Source: Bacteroidales bacterium (GTDB lineage Bacteria; Bacteroidota; Bacteroidia; Bacteroidales; Marinilabiliaceae). Taken from it: 64,000 nucleotides of DNA. The DNA lies in assembly GCA_003249255.1 (NCBI GenBank), contig QKJP01000048.1:1-64000 (forward strand), written 5' to 3'. Both the position numbers and the translations under genes were made by a program. The notes under the pieces were generated by a model. It had not been told where the DNA came from and searched no databases. It saw nothing but the letters and a program-made list of their open reading frames with translations. Below are positions 41,074-49,946 of this stretch, in pieces (position 1 is the first letter of the stretch; each line of letters begins with the position of its first letter).

Positions 41074-42087
41074 TTAATAATATGACTGAGCCCCTGTGGT
41101 ACTTACTGCAGTTACAACCAATGCTCCTTTTCCAAATTTATTTTTCTTCTTTTTAGAGTTCCCAAATGCAACTATGTAAGAGTTTTCTGACTTACAATCT
41201 AAGGTCAATTCTTCTTTATCATTTGCAAATTTAATTTTTATCTTTCCTTCTGTTGTATTAAAATTAGAGTTTGCTGTTAGTTGTACTCTCGTTCCGATGA
41301 TGTCTCCTTTAGTTGAAGTCATATTAAACACCCCGGTAACATTAAACAAGTTTAACGGACCAGCCGCAGACATGGAGCTTAACTCTCCATTTGAATCTGA
41401 CAACTTCATTATTCCTGAGTTTGTTTTTACAAACACCTTACCTTCAATGTTTTTAACAGTTTGTTTTCCATCAGTAGTATCAGTACTTAAACTTCCTTTT
41501 ACATGGTCAACAAATACCTCACCGGAACTCGTATAGACATTTACATTACCTTCTACGTTATTTACTGTAACTACCCCAGACCTTGTTTTTACTTTCACTT
41601 CACCTTTTACATTTTCAACTAAAACCTCGGCTGTCTTTGTACGGATATCAAGCTCTCCTTCTAGTTGATTGGCATTAATTTTTCCTGAAGTCGTTTCAAA
41701 TACAAATTCATCTCCCACTAATCCTTCAATGGAGATATATCCGGATGTATTATTAACATCAACTGATAAACCATCCATTATGGTTAAAACTACTTCGCCG
41801 GAATGACTCGTCCATCCTGACTCAGGCTTTTGAACCGTAACATTTAAAACACCGTCTGTAACTACCATATCAACAGAATATCCTTCCATTTGCTTGGAAG
41901 CTTTCAGAAAAGCATCAACAGAAACTTCATTACCTTTCTTTATATCTACCTTGCAAAAATCACCTAAGACTTTTACGGCTTGTACTCCTTCAAACTTTTG
42001 AGATCCTTCAAAAACCTGAACTAAATCCTGTGCTGAAACCCCAAAAATTACAAACATTAGAGAGGTTAAGATGTACATTTTTTTCAT
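41074..42087 (-). CDS. Exported DUF4097 beta-strand-repeat protein
   Basis: This 337-residue protein has a signal peptide (MKKMYILTSLMFVIFGVSAQ). The body is a series of about 20-residue repeats of the form TTSGKINANQLEGELDIRT / TRSGVVTVNNVEGNVNVYT, the hallmark of DUF4097 single-stranded beta-helix domains. The C-terminal part has Lys-rich GNSKKKKNKFGKG and ends TTGAQSYY. DUF4097 proteins are envelope-located in Bacteroidota, but their function is unknown; adhesin-like structure is often assumed. It is a single gene with its own -7 box and shares a terminator with ddl. Confidence 0.85.
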   Translation of the reverse strand: MKKMYILTSLMFVIFGVSAQDLVQVFEGSQKFEGVQAVKVLGDFCKVDIKKGNEVSVDAFLKASKQMEGYSVDMVVTDGVLNVTVQKPESGWTSHSGEVVLTIMDGLSVDVNNTSGYISIEGLVGDEFVFETTSGKINANQLEGELDIRTKTAEVLVENVKGEVKVKTRSGVVTVNNVEGNVNVYTSSGEVFVDHVKGSLSTDTTDGKQTVKNIEGKVFVKTNSGIMKLSDSNGELSSMSAAGPLNLFNVTGVFNMTSTKGDIIGTRVQLTANSNFNTTEGKIKIKFANDKEELTLDCKSENSYIVAFGNSKKKKNKFGKGALVVTAVSTTGAQSYY

Positions 42088-42170
42088 ATCAAATGGCCTT
42101 TTAATTTCACACTTAATTATACCTGCATCAATTTATATTGTTACATGAAATCAAGTTAATTCAAGGGCTG

Positions 42171-42178
42171 CAAAAATA
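42171..42178 (-). promoter_or_regulatory. -7 box (TATTTTTG) of the DUF4097 gene
   Basis: The reverse strand reads TATTTTTG, 83 nt before the ATG at 42087, leaving a leader of about 75 nt. Confidence 0.5.
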
Positions 42179-42251
42179 AAAACACAGAAAACAGTACTTT
42201 AGGGTTATTGAATATCCTTCAATACAAACACCTATTCACATCCACAGCAAA

Positions 42252-42282
42252 AATAAAAAATGGCCGTTTTGACAAACGACCA
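42252..42282 (-). terminator. Intrinsic terminator of the MBL hydrolase/pcm unit
   Basis: TGGCCGTTT (42261-42269) and AAACGACCA (42274-42282) pair with one mismatch, and the reverse strand runs into TTTTTTATTTTT. It starts 7 nt after the stop of the hydrolase gene. Confidence 0.75.
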
Positions 42283-42288
42283 TTATTA

Positions 42289-42930
42289 TTAGATTAAAAA
42301 AGAATTATTTTTTTTCTCATGCCCGACTGTTGTTGATGGTCCATGCCCGGGGTATAAAACAACGGCTTCATCCAAGGCCAATAATTTATTCTTTAAACAT
42401 GAAATAAGTGAATTGTAATCACCTCTTGGTAAATCTGTTCGACCAATACTTTCTCTAAATATAGAATCTCCTACTATAGCAAGCTTATCATCTTCATTGT
42501 AATAGGCTACTCCACCCGGAGAATGCCCCGGTAAATGCATGACGTTTAAAATAGAGTTCCCAAACTCAATGACATCTCCCTCTGATACATATTCTTTTAA
42601 TTCTGGCGTTTCGTCTTCAACCGGAATTCCATATTTAGCAGCGTGAGATTTAAACTCACCAATTAAAAATTCATCTTCTTTATGAGCCGTTAACTTCAAG
42701 CCAAAATGCTCAGAAATAAACCTGGCCCCAAAAATATGATCCAAGTGCAGATGAGTTTGTAATAAACGTACCGGCTTAAATTTATTCTGAGTAATAAAAT
42801 CTACTACATACTGCTTCTCACCTCTAGATAAACATCCAGGATCAATAATCACACATTCCTTAGTTTCGTCGGATAATATATAAATATTTTCTTGCCATGG
42901 ATTTATTGGCAGTACATCTACTTTAATCAT
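42289..42930 (-). CDS. Metallo-beta-lactamase-fold hydrolase (glyoxalase II-like)
   Basis: This 213-residue MBL-fold protein has the metal-binding motif THLHLDH (59-65), then the later MHLPGHSPGG histidine, GDSIFRESIGRTDLPRGD and YPGHGPSTTVG. This group includes glyoxalase-II-like and YcbL-type thioesterase hydrolases; the natural substrate is unknown. It lies 16 nt after pcm on the same strand and shares its terminator. Confidence 0.92.
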   Translation of the reverse strand: MIKVDVLPINPWQENIYILSDETKECVIIDPGCLSRGEKQYVVDFITQNKFKPVRLLQTHLHLDHIFGARFISEHFGLKLTAHKEDEFLIGEFKSHAAKYGIPVEDETPELKEYVSEGDVIEFGNSILNVMHLPGHSPGGVAYYNEDDKLAIVGDSIFRESIGRTDLPRGDYNSLISCLKNKLLALDEAVVLYPGHGPSTTVGHEKKNNSFLI

Positions 42931-42946
42931 GATATTCTGTATTAAA

Positions 42947-43597
42947 CTATTTTATAATTCCTTTTAACATCGGCACAAAAGCAAACTCTCCAAACTTCTG
43001 CTGCTTAAATTCTGTTTCTGATAAACGTACGATTTTAACCATTATTTGTGTTTTTTCTCCAACAGGTATAACCATAACTCCACCAATCACTAATTGTTTA
43101 AGTAATTCTTGAGGTATAAATGGAGCTCCTGCAGTAATAATTATCTTATCGAAAGGTGCAAAACCAGGAAGTCCCTGATATCCATCACCTAAAAAGAATC
43201 TCCCTTGATAGCCCATTATTGAAAGTTGCCGATTGGATTTTTCAAACAACTCTCGTTGACGTTCAATGGAAAAAAGAGTTACTCCTATTTCCATTAAAAC
43301 AGCTGCTTGATATCCTGAGCCGGTTCCGATTTCTAAAACACGATCACTCTTATTTAATTCTAACAATTGAGTTTGATATGCTACGGTGTATGGCTGAGAA
43401 ATAGTCTGACCTGCTGAAATTGGAAAGGCCTGATCTTGATAGGCAAACTTAACAAAACTACTCTCAAAAAAAACATGTCGAGGAACTCTACCAATGGCAT
43501 TTAGAACTTGCTCATCTTTAATCCCTTTTTCTTTTAACTCTTGGACCAGCCTTGCCCGTAAACCCTTATGACGATATGTATCCTCGATATTTCTCAC
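42947..43597 (-). CDS. pcm: Protein-L-isoaspartate O-methyltransferase
   Basis: This 216-residue SAM-dependent enzyme repairs isoaspartyl residues in damaged proteins. The family motifs are YRHKGLRARLVQELKEKGI, AFPISAGQTISQPYTVAYQ, VLEIGTGSGYQAAVL (SAM site) and IITAGAPFIPQELL. Translation starts at GTG 43597. The -7 box ends only 4 nt before it, so the message would begin almost at the start codon (leaderless) if this promoter is used. The MBL hydrolase gene follows 16 nt later. Confidence 0.93.
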   Translation of the reverse strand: MRNIEDTYRHKGLRARLVQELKEKGIKDEQVLNAIGRVPRHVFFESSFVKFAYQDQAFPISAGQTISQPYTVAYQTQLLELNKSDRVLEIGTGSGYQAAVLMEIGVTLFSIERQRELFEKSNRQLSIMGYQGRFFLGDGYQGLPGFAPFDKIIITAGAPFIPQELLKQLVIGGVMVIPVGEKTQIMVKIVRLSETEFKQQKFGEFAFVPMLKGIIK

Positions 43598-43601
43598 ATT
43601 A

Positions 43602-43609
43602 CAAATTTA
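43602..43609 (-). promoter_or_regulatory. -7 box (TAAATTTG) abutting the pcm start
   Basis: The reverse strand reads TAAATTTG, a full TAnnTTTG match, 4 nt before the GTG. A transcript starting about 7 nt downstream would have no leader. Confidence 0.4.
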
Positions 43610-43940
43610 ATCTTTTTCAACAAAACCCGTTCATTACCATAAGCTTCCATCACAATTAAACAAACGTTAGACTTTTGATTACCAATAAGAGTTCAAAGCA
43701 TTTAATACCAAGCACCTTAAACAATCACATACTGGTTAACGATTCAACTTTAGCAAACGAATACCTGAGTAACAAATCCCTATACTTTTGTAAGCTATTC
43801 AATAAACCAATATTAGTTCGATCGATTTTTTTTTACAACATAAACTCATAATGAAACCTTATAAGACTTCTAAAAATTGGGGAACATTATAATTAATAAA
43901 GAATAATTTTTAATTTTGTTTAACAGGTAGGGACATAAAA
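43610..43940. other. Divergent spacer between pcm and the sugar transferase gene
   Basis: Two TAnnTTTG matches point right (43783-43790, TACTTTTG, and 43911-43918, TAATTTTG). A 13-codon open frame (43851-43892, MKPYKTSKNWGTL) lies between them and could be a leader peptide or chance. Nothing else is recognised. Confidence 0.45.
43911..43918 (+). promoter_or_regulatory. Proximal -7 box (TAATTTTG) of the sugar transferase gene
   Basis: TAATTTTG matches TAnnTTTG and leaves 22 nt before the ATG at 43941. Confidence 0.55.
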
Positions 43941-45374
43941 ATGAAGAATCCAAAAAAATTAGAAATTAGCTTTCTAAAAAAAGTTTTTTTAGCAGTAGAT
44001 TTTATATTTGTCTTCTTAGCATCAATTAAAGCTGTTAGCAGCATAAGCTTCAACTTACCTATTTTGATCTTAAAGTTAAGTAAGTTTAGCCACCTCAAAA
44101 TATCGAATACAGGTTTCATTCTATTCCTAAGCTGTTACTTCGTTATTATCATTTACATATCAGGCCTTTACCGTAAGGCAATGGAACTTTCATCATCAAA
44201 AACGGTTAGTTCAATACTAAGTCTTACCTTATGGGGCTTGTTGCTCTTATATATTACCGCATTTGGATTTATTGGTTTATTTGAATATCCCAACGCTTGG
44301 TTAACATTCTTAAAACTAGCAGTTCTTTACTTTACAGCAATTTACACCTCCAGGATTTCATTGACCTACTTGATTAAAAAACTAATCAATAATGGATATT
44401 ATCAATACACCAGTATTTTAATTGGAAATGCTGCCATGGTAGACGAAGCTTATGCTGAAATAAACCATTTAAGCAAAAAATGGGGACATAGCATAAAACA
44501 TATTATTTCCACGGATGGACTTCCTCATTCAAAACATCTTTCAAAAATAAATGTGATGAGTTCTTATAAAGACATTCAAACATTTATAATGGATCACAAA
44601 CCTGATGAAGTAATTATAATTCTTCCTTCCTTTAAAGAAGCGATGAACTATGAAGTCATCGAGAAATTTAAACGAAACAACATTGCTATCAGATTATTTC
44701 CAGATATTGATGCCATCATGGAAGGTGTTGTAAAGATTGATAAACTAACTGATCCTCCATACATTACAATTGACAATAAAGTTCTACCAGTTTGGCAATT
44801 AATCGTAAAAAGGTTTCTGGATATAGTACTTTCAATAATTGGACTGATTATCGTCCTTCCATTTTTCCCGTTAATAATGTGGGGAATCAAAAAAACTTCC
44901 AAAGGACCTATTTTCTTTCTTCAAGAACGAATCGGCAAAAATGGCAAACCCTTCTTTATTAAAAAGTTTCGAACCATGTATACCGATGCGGAATACAATG
45001 GACCTCAACTTGCATCCGGAAATGACAATCGAATAACTTCATTTGGACGCCTTTTAAGGCGTTGGCGAATTGATGAAATACCTCAATTTATAAACGTTTT
45101 GCTTGGAGACATGTCTATCGTAGGTCCAAGACCGGAAAGGCAACACTTTATCAACTTAATCATGGAAAGAGCCCCACATTTTAGCAGAATTTTAAATGTA
45201 AAACCCGGCATTACTTCCATGGGGATGGTTAAATATGGCTATGCCGAAAATGTAGATCAAATGATAAGTCGCCTGACCTACGACATTCTTTACATGGAAA
45301 ATTTATCTTTAATGATTGATTTTAAAATTATCATATACACGTTAAGGACTTTAATACTTGGTAAAGGACAATAA
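43941..45374 (+). CDS. Undecaprenyl-phosphate sugar phosphotransferase (exopolysaccharide initiation)
   Basis: This 477-residue WcaJ/WbaP-type protein has about four N-terminal membrane helices (about 15-150). A CoA-binding-like domain follows (about 155-265, TSILIGNAAMVDEAY). The last part (about 280-477) is the bacterial sugar transferase domain: one helix (FLDIVLSIIGLIIVLPFFPLI), PIFFLQERIGKNGKPFFIKKFRTM, RRWRIDEIPQFINVLLGDMSIVGPRPE and VKPGITSMGMVKYGY. It starts polysaccharide or glycan assembly on undecaprenyl phosphate. No polysaccharide cluster is adjacent, so it is an orphan initiator here. Confidence 0.93.
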   Translation: MKNPKKLEISFLKKVFLAVDFIFVFLASIKAVSSISFNLPILILKLSKFSHLKISNTGFILFLSCYFVIIIYISGLYRKAMELSSSKTVSSILSLTLWGLLLLYITAFGFIGLFEYPNAWLTFLKLAVLYFTAIYTSRISLTYLIKKLINNGYYQYTSILIGNAAMVDEAYAEINHLSKKWGHSIKHIISTDGLPHSKHLSKINVMSSYKDIQTFIMDHKPDEVIIILPSFKEAMNYEVIEKFKRNNIAIRLFPDIDAIMEGVVKIDKLTDPPYITIDNKVLPVWQLIVKRFLDIVLSIIGLIIVLPFFPLIMWGIKKTSKGPIFFLQERIGKNGKPFFIKKFRTMYTDAEYNGPQLASGNDNRITSFGRLLRRWRIDEIPQFINVLLGDMSIVGPRPERQHFINLIMERAPHFSRILNVKPGITSMGMVKYGYAENVDQMISRLTYDILYMENLSLMIDFKIIIYTLRTLILGKGQ

Positions 45375-45375
45375 A

Positions 45376-45402
45376 AAAAAGCCACTCTTTGAATGGCTTT
45401 TT
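45376..45402. terminator. Bidirectional terminator between the sugar transferase and glnN
   Basis: AAAAAGCCA (45376-45384) pairs with TGGCTTTTT (45394-45402). T runs follow on both strands, and it lies in the 33-nt gap between convergent stops. Confidence 0.85.
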
Positions 45403-45407
45403 GTTTT

Positions 45408-47597
45408 TTATTTATGAAATAGCAGTTCCCTATATTTCGGCAATGGCCACAATTCATTGTCTACTACTAACTCAAGCTTATCAATATGGCTTCGTACATC
45501 ATCCAAATAGGGTCGCACTTCTTTATCGTACGCAAAAGCCTTTTCGGTTGTATCCTTGATTACATTTGCTTTACGACGCGCATCAACCATATCTTCAACT
45601 TTAGCCTTAATAGCAGATACATGGCCTGATATATTACGAATTAGATCCTTACGTGACTCTGCTAATGTTTCAAACTCTTCTTCAGAAAAAATATCTTTCA
45701 TTCCTTGAACATTTTGTATCAGCTGAGTTTGATAGGCAACTGCTGTTGGCACAATATGATTAATTGCTAAATCTCCAAGAACTCTTGATTCGATTTGAAT
45801 TTTCATGTAGAATTTCTCCATTTCGACTTCAACACGTGCCTCCAGCTCTCGCTCAGACATTACGCCGCTTTTCACTAAAGTTGCTTTAGCATCAGGCTCT
45901 AAATACTTTAAAATTGACTCCGGTACAGATGTAATATTGGTTAAACCACGTTTAGCAGCTTCTTCCTTCCATTCTTCTGAATAACCATCTCCATTGAAGC
46001 GAATAGGATTTGATTCTAAAATGGTCTTTTTAATCACCTGAAAGATAGCTTCATCCTTCTTAACCCCTTTTGCAATTAACTTATCAACTTCACCGCTAAA
46101 CTTTTCTAACTGAACGGCCATTGCCGCACTTAGAACTGTTAATGGAGCTGCACAATTGGCAGAAGATCCAACTGCTCTAAATTCAAAACGATTACCGGTA
46201 AAGGCAAATGGAGAGGTTCTGTTTCGATCAGTATTATCAAGTAAGATCTCAGGGATACGTCCAATCCCAAGTTTTAAGGCAGTTTTCTCATCCGGTGACA
46301 TTTTTTGATCTGTGATCTTCTCTGCCAAATTATCTAAAGTCTCAGCAATTTGAGAACCTGTAAATACGGATAAGATAGCCGGAGGAGCTTCATTTGCACC
46401 TAAACGATGACTATTGGATGAGGTTAAAATTGAAGCTCTTAAAATATCTTGGTTTTTATAAACAGCCGCAATGGCGTTAACCACAAAGGTTAAAAACTGT
46501 AAGTTCCCTTTAGGATTTTTACCAGGAGCCATTAACACCACTCCTGTATCTGTTGCCAATGACCAGTTATTATGCTTTCCAGATCCATTTACATTGGCAA
46601 AGGGTTTTTCATGAAGAAGCACTTCAAAATCATGACGGCGTGCAATGCGTTTCATCATATCCATTACAATCTGGTTATGGTCATTTGCCAAGTTAGCCTC
46701 AGCATAAATGGGCGCTAACTCAAATTGATTAGGCGCTACTTCATTGTGACGAGTTTTTACAGGGATACCATGTAAATGAGATTCTATCTCTAATTGGATC
46801 ATAAATTTAGAAACACGTTCCGGTATAGATCCAAAATAATGATCATCAAGTTGTTGATCTTTAGATGACGAATGCCCCATTAGTGTACGACCTGTTAACA
46901 TCAAATCAGGGCGAGCCTGAAACAATGCACGGTCAATCAAGAAATACTCTTGCTCCCAACCTAAATTAGTGTACACCTTTTTAACATCCTTATCAAAATA
47001 TTGAGCTACAGTAGTGGCGGCCTTATCAACAGCGGCAAGAGCTTTTAAAAAGGGAGTTTTATAGTCTAACGCTTCACCGGTATAGGAAATAAACACCGTG
47101 GGAATACAAAGTGTTGTACCCATAATAAATGCTGGGGATGAAGTATCCCATGCCGTATATCCACGAGCTTCAAAAGTTTGCCGTATACCCCCATTAGGAA
47201 AAGAAGATGCATCCGGTTCTTGTTGTGCCAATAACTTGCCGGAAAAAGATTCAATCATATTATCATTGTCACCATAATCAATAAAACCATCATGCTTTTC
47301 AGCAGTCCCATCTGTTAATGGCTGAAACCAATGGGTATAATGAGTAGCTCCGTGCTCCATTGCCCATGCTTTCATACCAGAAGCTACACTTTCTGCAATT
47401 CGTCTATCAATCACTTCACCTTTCTCCATTGCAACTTTTACTGCATTATAGGCATCTCCTGATAAATATTTGGCCATGGATTCTTTGTTAAAAACCAACT
47501 TACCATAATAATCAGTAGCTTTTGTGGATGGAAAAACAACCTCTTTGGGCTGTCTATTCATTTGCTCAGCAAGAGCTTGAAATCTTAATTTCGCCAT
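45408..47597 (-). CDS. glnN: Glutamine synthetase, type III
   Basis: This 729-residue enzyme belongs to the large GSIII class. Recognisable parts are FPSTKATDYYGKLVFNKESM near the start, GWEQEYFLID (glutamate and ATP site), GIPVKTRHNEVAPNQFELAP, VNGSGKHNNWSLATDTG and LGANEAPPAILSVFTG. The length and order of blocks fit the family. It is single, with a shared terminator. A type II enzyme is encoded at 28858-29874, so the organism has two routes to glutamine. The promoter is not clear; TACTTTG, one base short of the -7 consensus, lies upstream. Confidence 0.96.
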   Translation of the reverse strand: MAKLRFQALAEQMNRQPKEVVFPSTKATDYYGKLVFNKESMAKYLSGDAYNAVKVAMEKGEVIDRRIAESVASGMKAWAMEHGATHYTHWFQPLTDGTAEKHDGFIDYGDNDNMIESFSGKLLAQQEPDASSFPNGGIRQTFEARGYTAWDTSSPAFIMGTTLCIPTVFISYTGEALDYKTPFLKALAAVDKAATTVAQYFDKDVKKVYTNLGWEQEYFLIDRALFQARPDLMLTGRTLMGHSSSKDQQLDDHYFGSIPERVSKFMIQLEIESHLHGIPVKTRHNEVAPNQFELAPIYAEANLANDHNQIVMDMMKRIARRHDFEVLLHEKPFANVNGSGKHNNWSLATDTGVVLMAPGKNPKGNLQFLTFVVNAIAAVYKNQDILRASILTSSNSHRLGANEAPPAILSVFTGSQIAETLDNLAEKITDQKMSPDEKTALKLGIGRIPEILLDNTDRNRTSPFAFTGNRFEFRAVGSSANCAAPLTVLSAAMAVQLEKFSGEVDKLIAKGVKKDEAIFQVIKKTILESNPIRFNGDGYSEEWKEEAAKRGLTNITSVPESILKYLEPDAKATLVKSGVMSERELEARVEVEMEKFYMKIQIESRVLGDLAINHIVPTAVAYQTQLIQNVQGMKDIFSEEEFETLAESRKDLIRNISGHVSAIKAKVEDMVDARRKANVIKDTTEKAFAYDKEVRPYLDDVRSHIDKLELVVDNELWPLPKYRELLFHK

Positions 47598-47701
47598 AAT
47601 TTTTAGATTTTTTTATTCAATCCATTTTGTACTCAAAGTAAAAATAGCGCTTCTTAAACTTAAACACAATTCACTTGGTGTATAATCACATACAATTAAA
47701 A

Positions 47702-47731
47702 AGGGCTATACCATAATAAATGGATAGCCCT
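47702..47731 (-). terminator. Intrinsic terminator of the YebC gene
   Basis: AGGGCTAT-CCAT pairs with ATGG-ATAGCCCT (47702-47731, one bulge), and the reverse strand continues with five Ts. It is 23 nt after the stop at 47754. Confidence 0.75.
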
Positions 47732-47753
47732 ACTAATTTCGTTAATTCGAAAC

Positions 47754-48464
47754 TTATTTAATATTATTAAAAACGTTTGTTACATCATCATCATCTTCAA
47801 ACTTTCCTAATAATTTTTCAATATCTACCATTTGCGCATCCGAAAGCTCAAGTGTATCCTGAGGTATACGCTCAAAATCAGCTTTTTCAATTTCGAATTC
47901 ATTCTCTTCCAGGTATTTTTGAATTGGCCCAAAACCTTCAAAATCACCATAAATCATGATAAATCCATCTTCCTCAAATATTTCCTGAACACCCGCTTCG
48001 ATTAATTCAAGTTCTAATTCTTCAAGATCAATACCATCTTTCATTTTAACTTTGAAATTACACTTGTGTTCAAACATGTAATCCACACATCCACTTGTCC
48101 CTAAAGAACCGCCACATTTATTAAAGTAACTTCTCACATTAGCAACAGTACGAACCGGGTTATCTGTAGCAGTTTCGATCATAAAAGCAGTTCCGAATGG
48201 ACCATAACCCTCATACACTATCTCCTGAAAATCAGCCTGATCCTTACTTGATGCTTTTTTTATTGCGCGCTCAACATTATCCTTAGGCATGTTGGCTGCT
48301 TTTGCATTCTGAATTAAAACACGTAAGCGCGAATTACTTTGCGGATCAGGACCTGCAGACTTAACAGCAATTGTAATTTCTTTTCCAATCTTTGTAAATG
48401 TTTTAGCCATACTACCCCAGCGTTTAAGCTTTCTGGCTTTACGGTATTCAAATGCGCGTCCCAT
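47754..48464 (-). CDS. YebC/TACO1-family protein
   Basis: This 236-residue protein has the classical family start GRAFEYRKARKLKRWGSMAKTFTKIGKEI. The three-domain layout follows, with NPVRTVANVRSYFNKCGGSLG in the middle. It is annotated as a transcription regulator in many bacteria, but recent work on the family points to a ribosome-associated role in translating poly-Pro or difficult sequences. Which applies here is open. An acidic C-terminus (DDDDVTNVFNNIK) is typical of Bacteroidota forms. Confidence 0.93.
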   Translation of the reverse strand: MGRAFEYRKARKLKRWGSMAKTFTKIGKEITIAVKSAGPDPQSNSRLRVLIQNAKAANMPKDNVERAIKKASSKDQADFQEIVYEGYGPFGTAFMIETATDNPVRTVANVRSYFNKCGGSLGTSGCVDYMFEHKCNFKVKMKDGIDLEELELELIEAGVQEIFEEDGFIMIYGDFEGFGPIQKYLEENEFEIEKADFERIPQDTLELSDAQMVDIEKLLGKFEDDDDVTNVFNNIK

Positions 48465-48788
48465 TCTATTTTATTTTTAATGTATATCCGTTTTTATGCA
48501 TAATTATCTTAACGCCAACCTGCCCGATGAAGGCGGGAACACAAAAGCACAAAGCTTATGAAGTTAAACTATAAAACCCTGGACTCTGCGTCGCTGTGTT
48601 GAAAGTTTTTGACGTTGAGCCAATCCTTTTTGCATTATGCACAATTGCGGACATTTAGATTATTTTTTTATTTTTTTCAATTCACAAATTTAATATCTAG
48701 TTTTTTATTTTAATGCTAATACTTTACTCTTTTTTTAAGTTTCTAAATATTGTAAATTAGATGGTAGTTGAAATTAAGAAGAAGCAAG
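48465..48788. other. Gene-free spacer with a composite repeat
   Basis: ATGCATAAT (48496-48504) and ATTATGCA (48634-48641) frame about 145 nt. They contain the hairpin CCTGCC-N7-GGCGGG (48519-48537) and a GCG/GTG motif (48582-48606). It looks like a small decayed mobile or dispersed repeat. No gene is seen. Confidence 0.5.
48497..48641. repeat. Composite dispersed repeat with terminal inverted repeats
   Basis: The 8-bp terminal repeats TGCATAAT/ATTATGCA enclose the G/C-rich hairpin at 48519-48537 and the tract CTCTGCGTCGCTGTGTTGAA. It is MITE-like in shape, but no target duplication was identified. Confidence 0.45.
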
Positions 48789-49226
48789 ATGTCATACAAA
48801 CATTTATATCTACTCCTAATACTATTCCTTGTAAGTGTGCAATTAACCCACTCACAACCAACTCACGTCAAGGTCATTTACCATACCGGTACATTGGAAG
48901 AGGCCTATATTGAAAGTGAAAAAATCAACAAACCCATTTTAATTTACGCATACACAAGCCATTGTGGGTATTGCCGTAAGATGGAGCAAGAAACACTTTG
49001 CAAAGGTGGCATCATCGATATCTTCAACAGAGATTTCATTCCAATGAAAATGGACATGGAAAAAGGCAATGGTCCTCAACTTGCTAAAAAATTTGGCTTT
49101 AGAGGATACCCTACAATATTGATACTGGATGCCAATGGAACAATAATCACCAAAATTGTTGGTTTTAAAAGCTACGAAGAGCTAAAGGAATTGCTTTTAG
49201 ATGTCAACACCCCCCTTGAGGAATAA
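48789..49226 (+). CDS. Exported thioredoxin-fold protein
   Basis: This 145-residue protein has a signal peptide (MSYKHLYLLLILFLVSVQLTHS) and a thioredoxin-like domain. The active site is TSHCGYCRKME (Cys59 and Cys62) and the cis-Pro region is FRGYPTILILD. It resembles DUF255/thioredoxin_7-type periplasmic thiol proteins. The ATG at 48789 was chosen over a TTG at 48768 because it begins the signal peptide. Its stop codon directly touches that of the convergent DUF3109 gene. Confidence 0.85.
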   Translation: MSYKHLYLLLILFLVSVQLTHSQPTHVKVIYHTGTLEEAYIESEKINKPILIYAYTSHCGYCRKMEQETLCKGGIIDIFNRDFIPMKMDMEKGNGPQLAKKFGFRGYPTILILDANGTIITKIVGFKSYEELKELLLDVNTPLEE

Positions 49227-49811
49227 CTATTTCAAGAGACCTTGTTCCCGAAGTTCGCTTTCAACTTTTTCTAATTCAGCAAAAAAATCTTGGCCATATT
49301 TAGATATGATTGGTTCTTTTAAAAATTTATAAACCGGAATGCCTAAATTGCCTCCTAATTCTCTTGCAGGTCCACAAATTGGCCAAACATGATAGTTCAA
49401 TGCTTCAAAATCCGGATATTTTTGAACTCGAATTGGATACAGATAACATGACATTGGTTTTCGAAAAGTTACTTCACCTTTGTTATAAGCCTTTTCTATC
49501 GCACATTTACACACACCATCTTCATCAAAATAGGTATAAACGCATTCTGCGCCATTAATAATTGGTGTTACTTTATCTCCATCACCATCGACAACCCACT
49601 TGCCTTGTTTCTCTATTTCAGCAATTGCCTTTGTTGACAAATAGGGTTTTACTTTAGGAAATATATCTTCCAATAAGCTTACCTCATCCTCTTCCAAAGG
49701 AGCACCAGACTCACCTTCAACACAACAATCTCCCTTACACTTGGGTAAATCACACACAAATCTTTTCTGAAAAATATCAAGACTTATAATCTTATCATCA
49801 ATCTGAATCAT
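49227..49811 (-). CDS. DUF3109 family protein (probable metal-binding Cys cluster)
   Basis: This 194-residue cytoplasmic protein matches DUF3109 (a YkgJ-like Cys-cluster family). FVCDLPKCKGDCCVEGE near the start, CVYTYFDEDGVCKCAIEKAYNKGE, MSCYLYPIRVQKY and the WPICGPA block supply the Cys residues. The family probably binds zinc or an iron-sulfur cluster; the function is unknown. It is a single gene that converges on the thioredoxin-fold gene with no gap. Confidence 0.85.
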   Translation of the reverse strand: MIQIDDKIISLDIFQKRFVCDLPKCKGDCCVEGESGAPLEEDEVSLLEDIFPKVKPYLSTKAIAEIEKQGKWVVDGDGDKVTPIINGAECVYTYFDEDGVCKCAIEKAYNKGEVTFRKPMSCYLYPIRVQKYPDFEALNYHVWPICGPARELGGNLGIPVYKFLKEPIISKYGQDFFAELEKVESELREQGLLK

Positions 49812-49946
49812 TCCACAAACTTTAGTACCACTATCTCCAAATTCAATTTCCTGAATTCTTACTTAAGCAAGCTAATTAAGAATTTTAAAGCTGCAAAAAT
49901 AGCTGAATAAAACTAAAATAATGATTGTCTTTAATAATTGTTGTGT

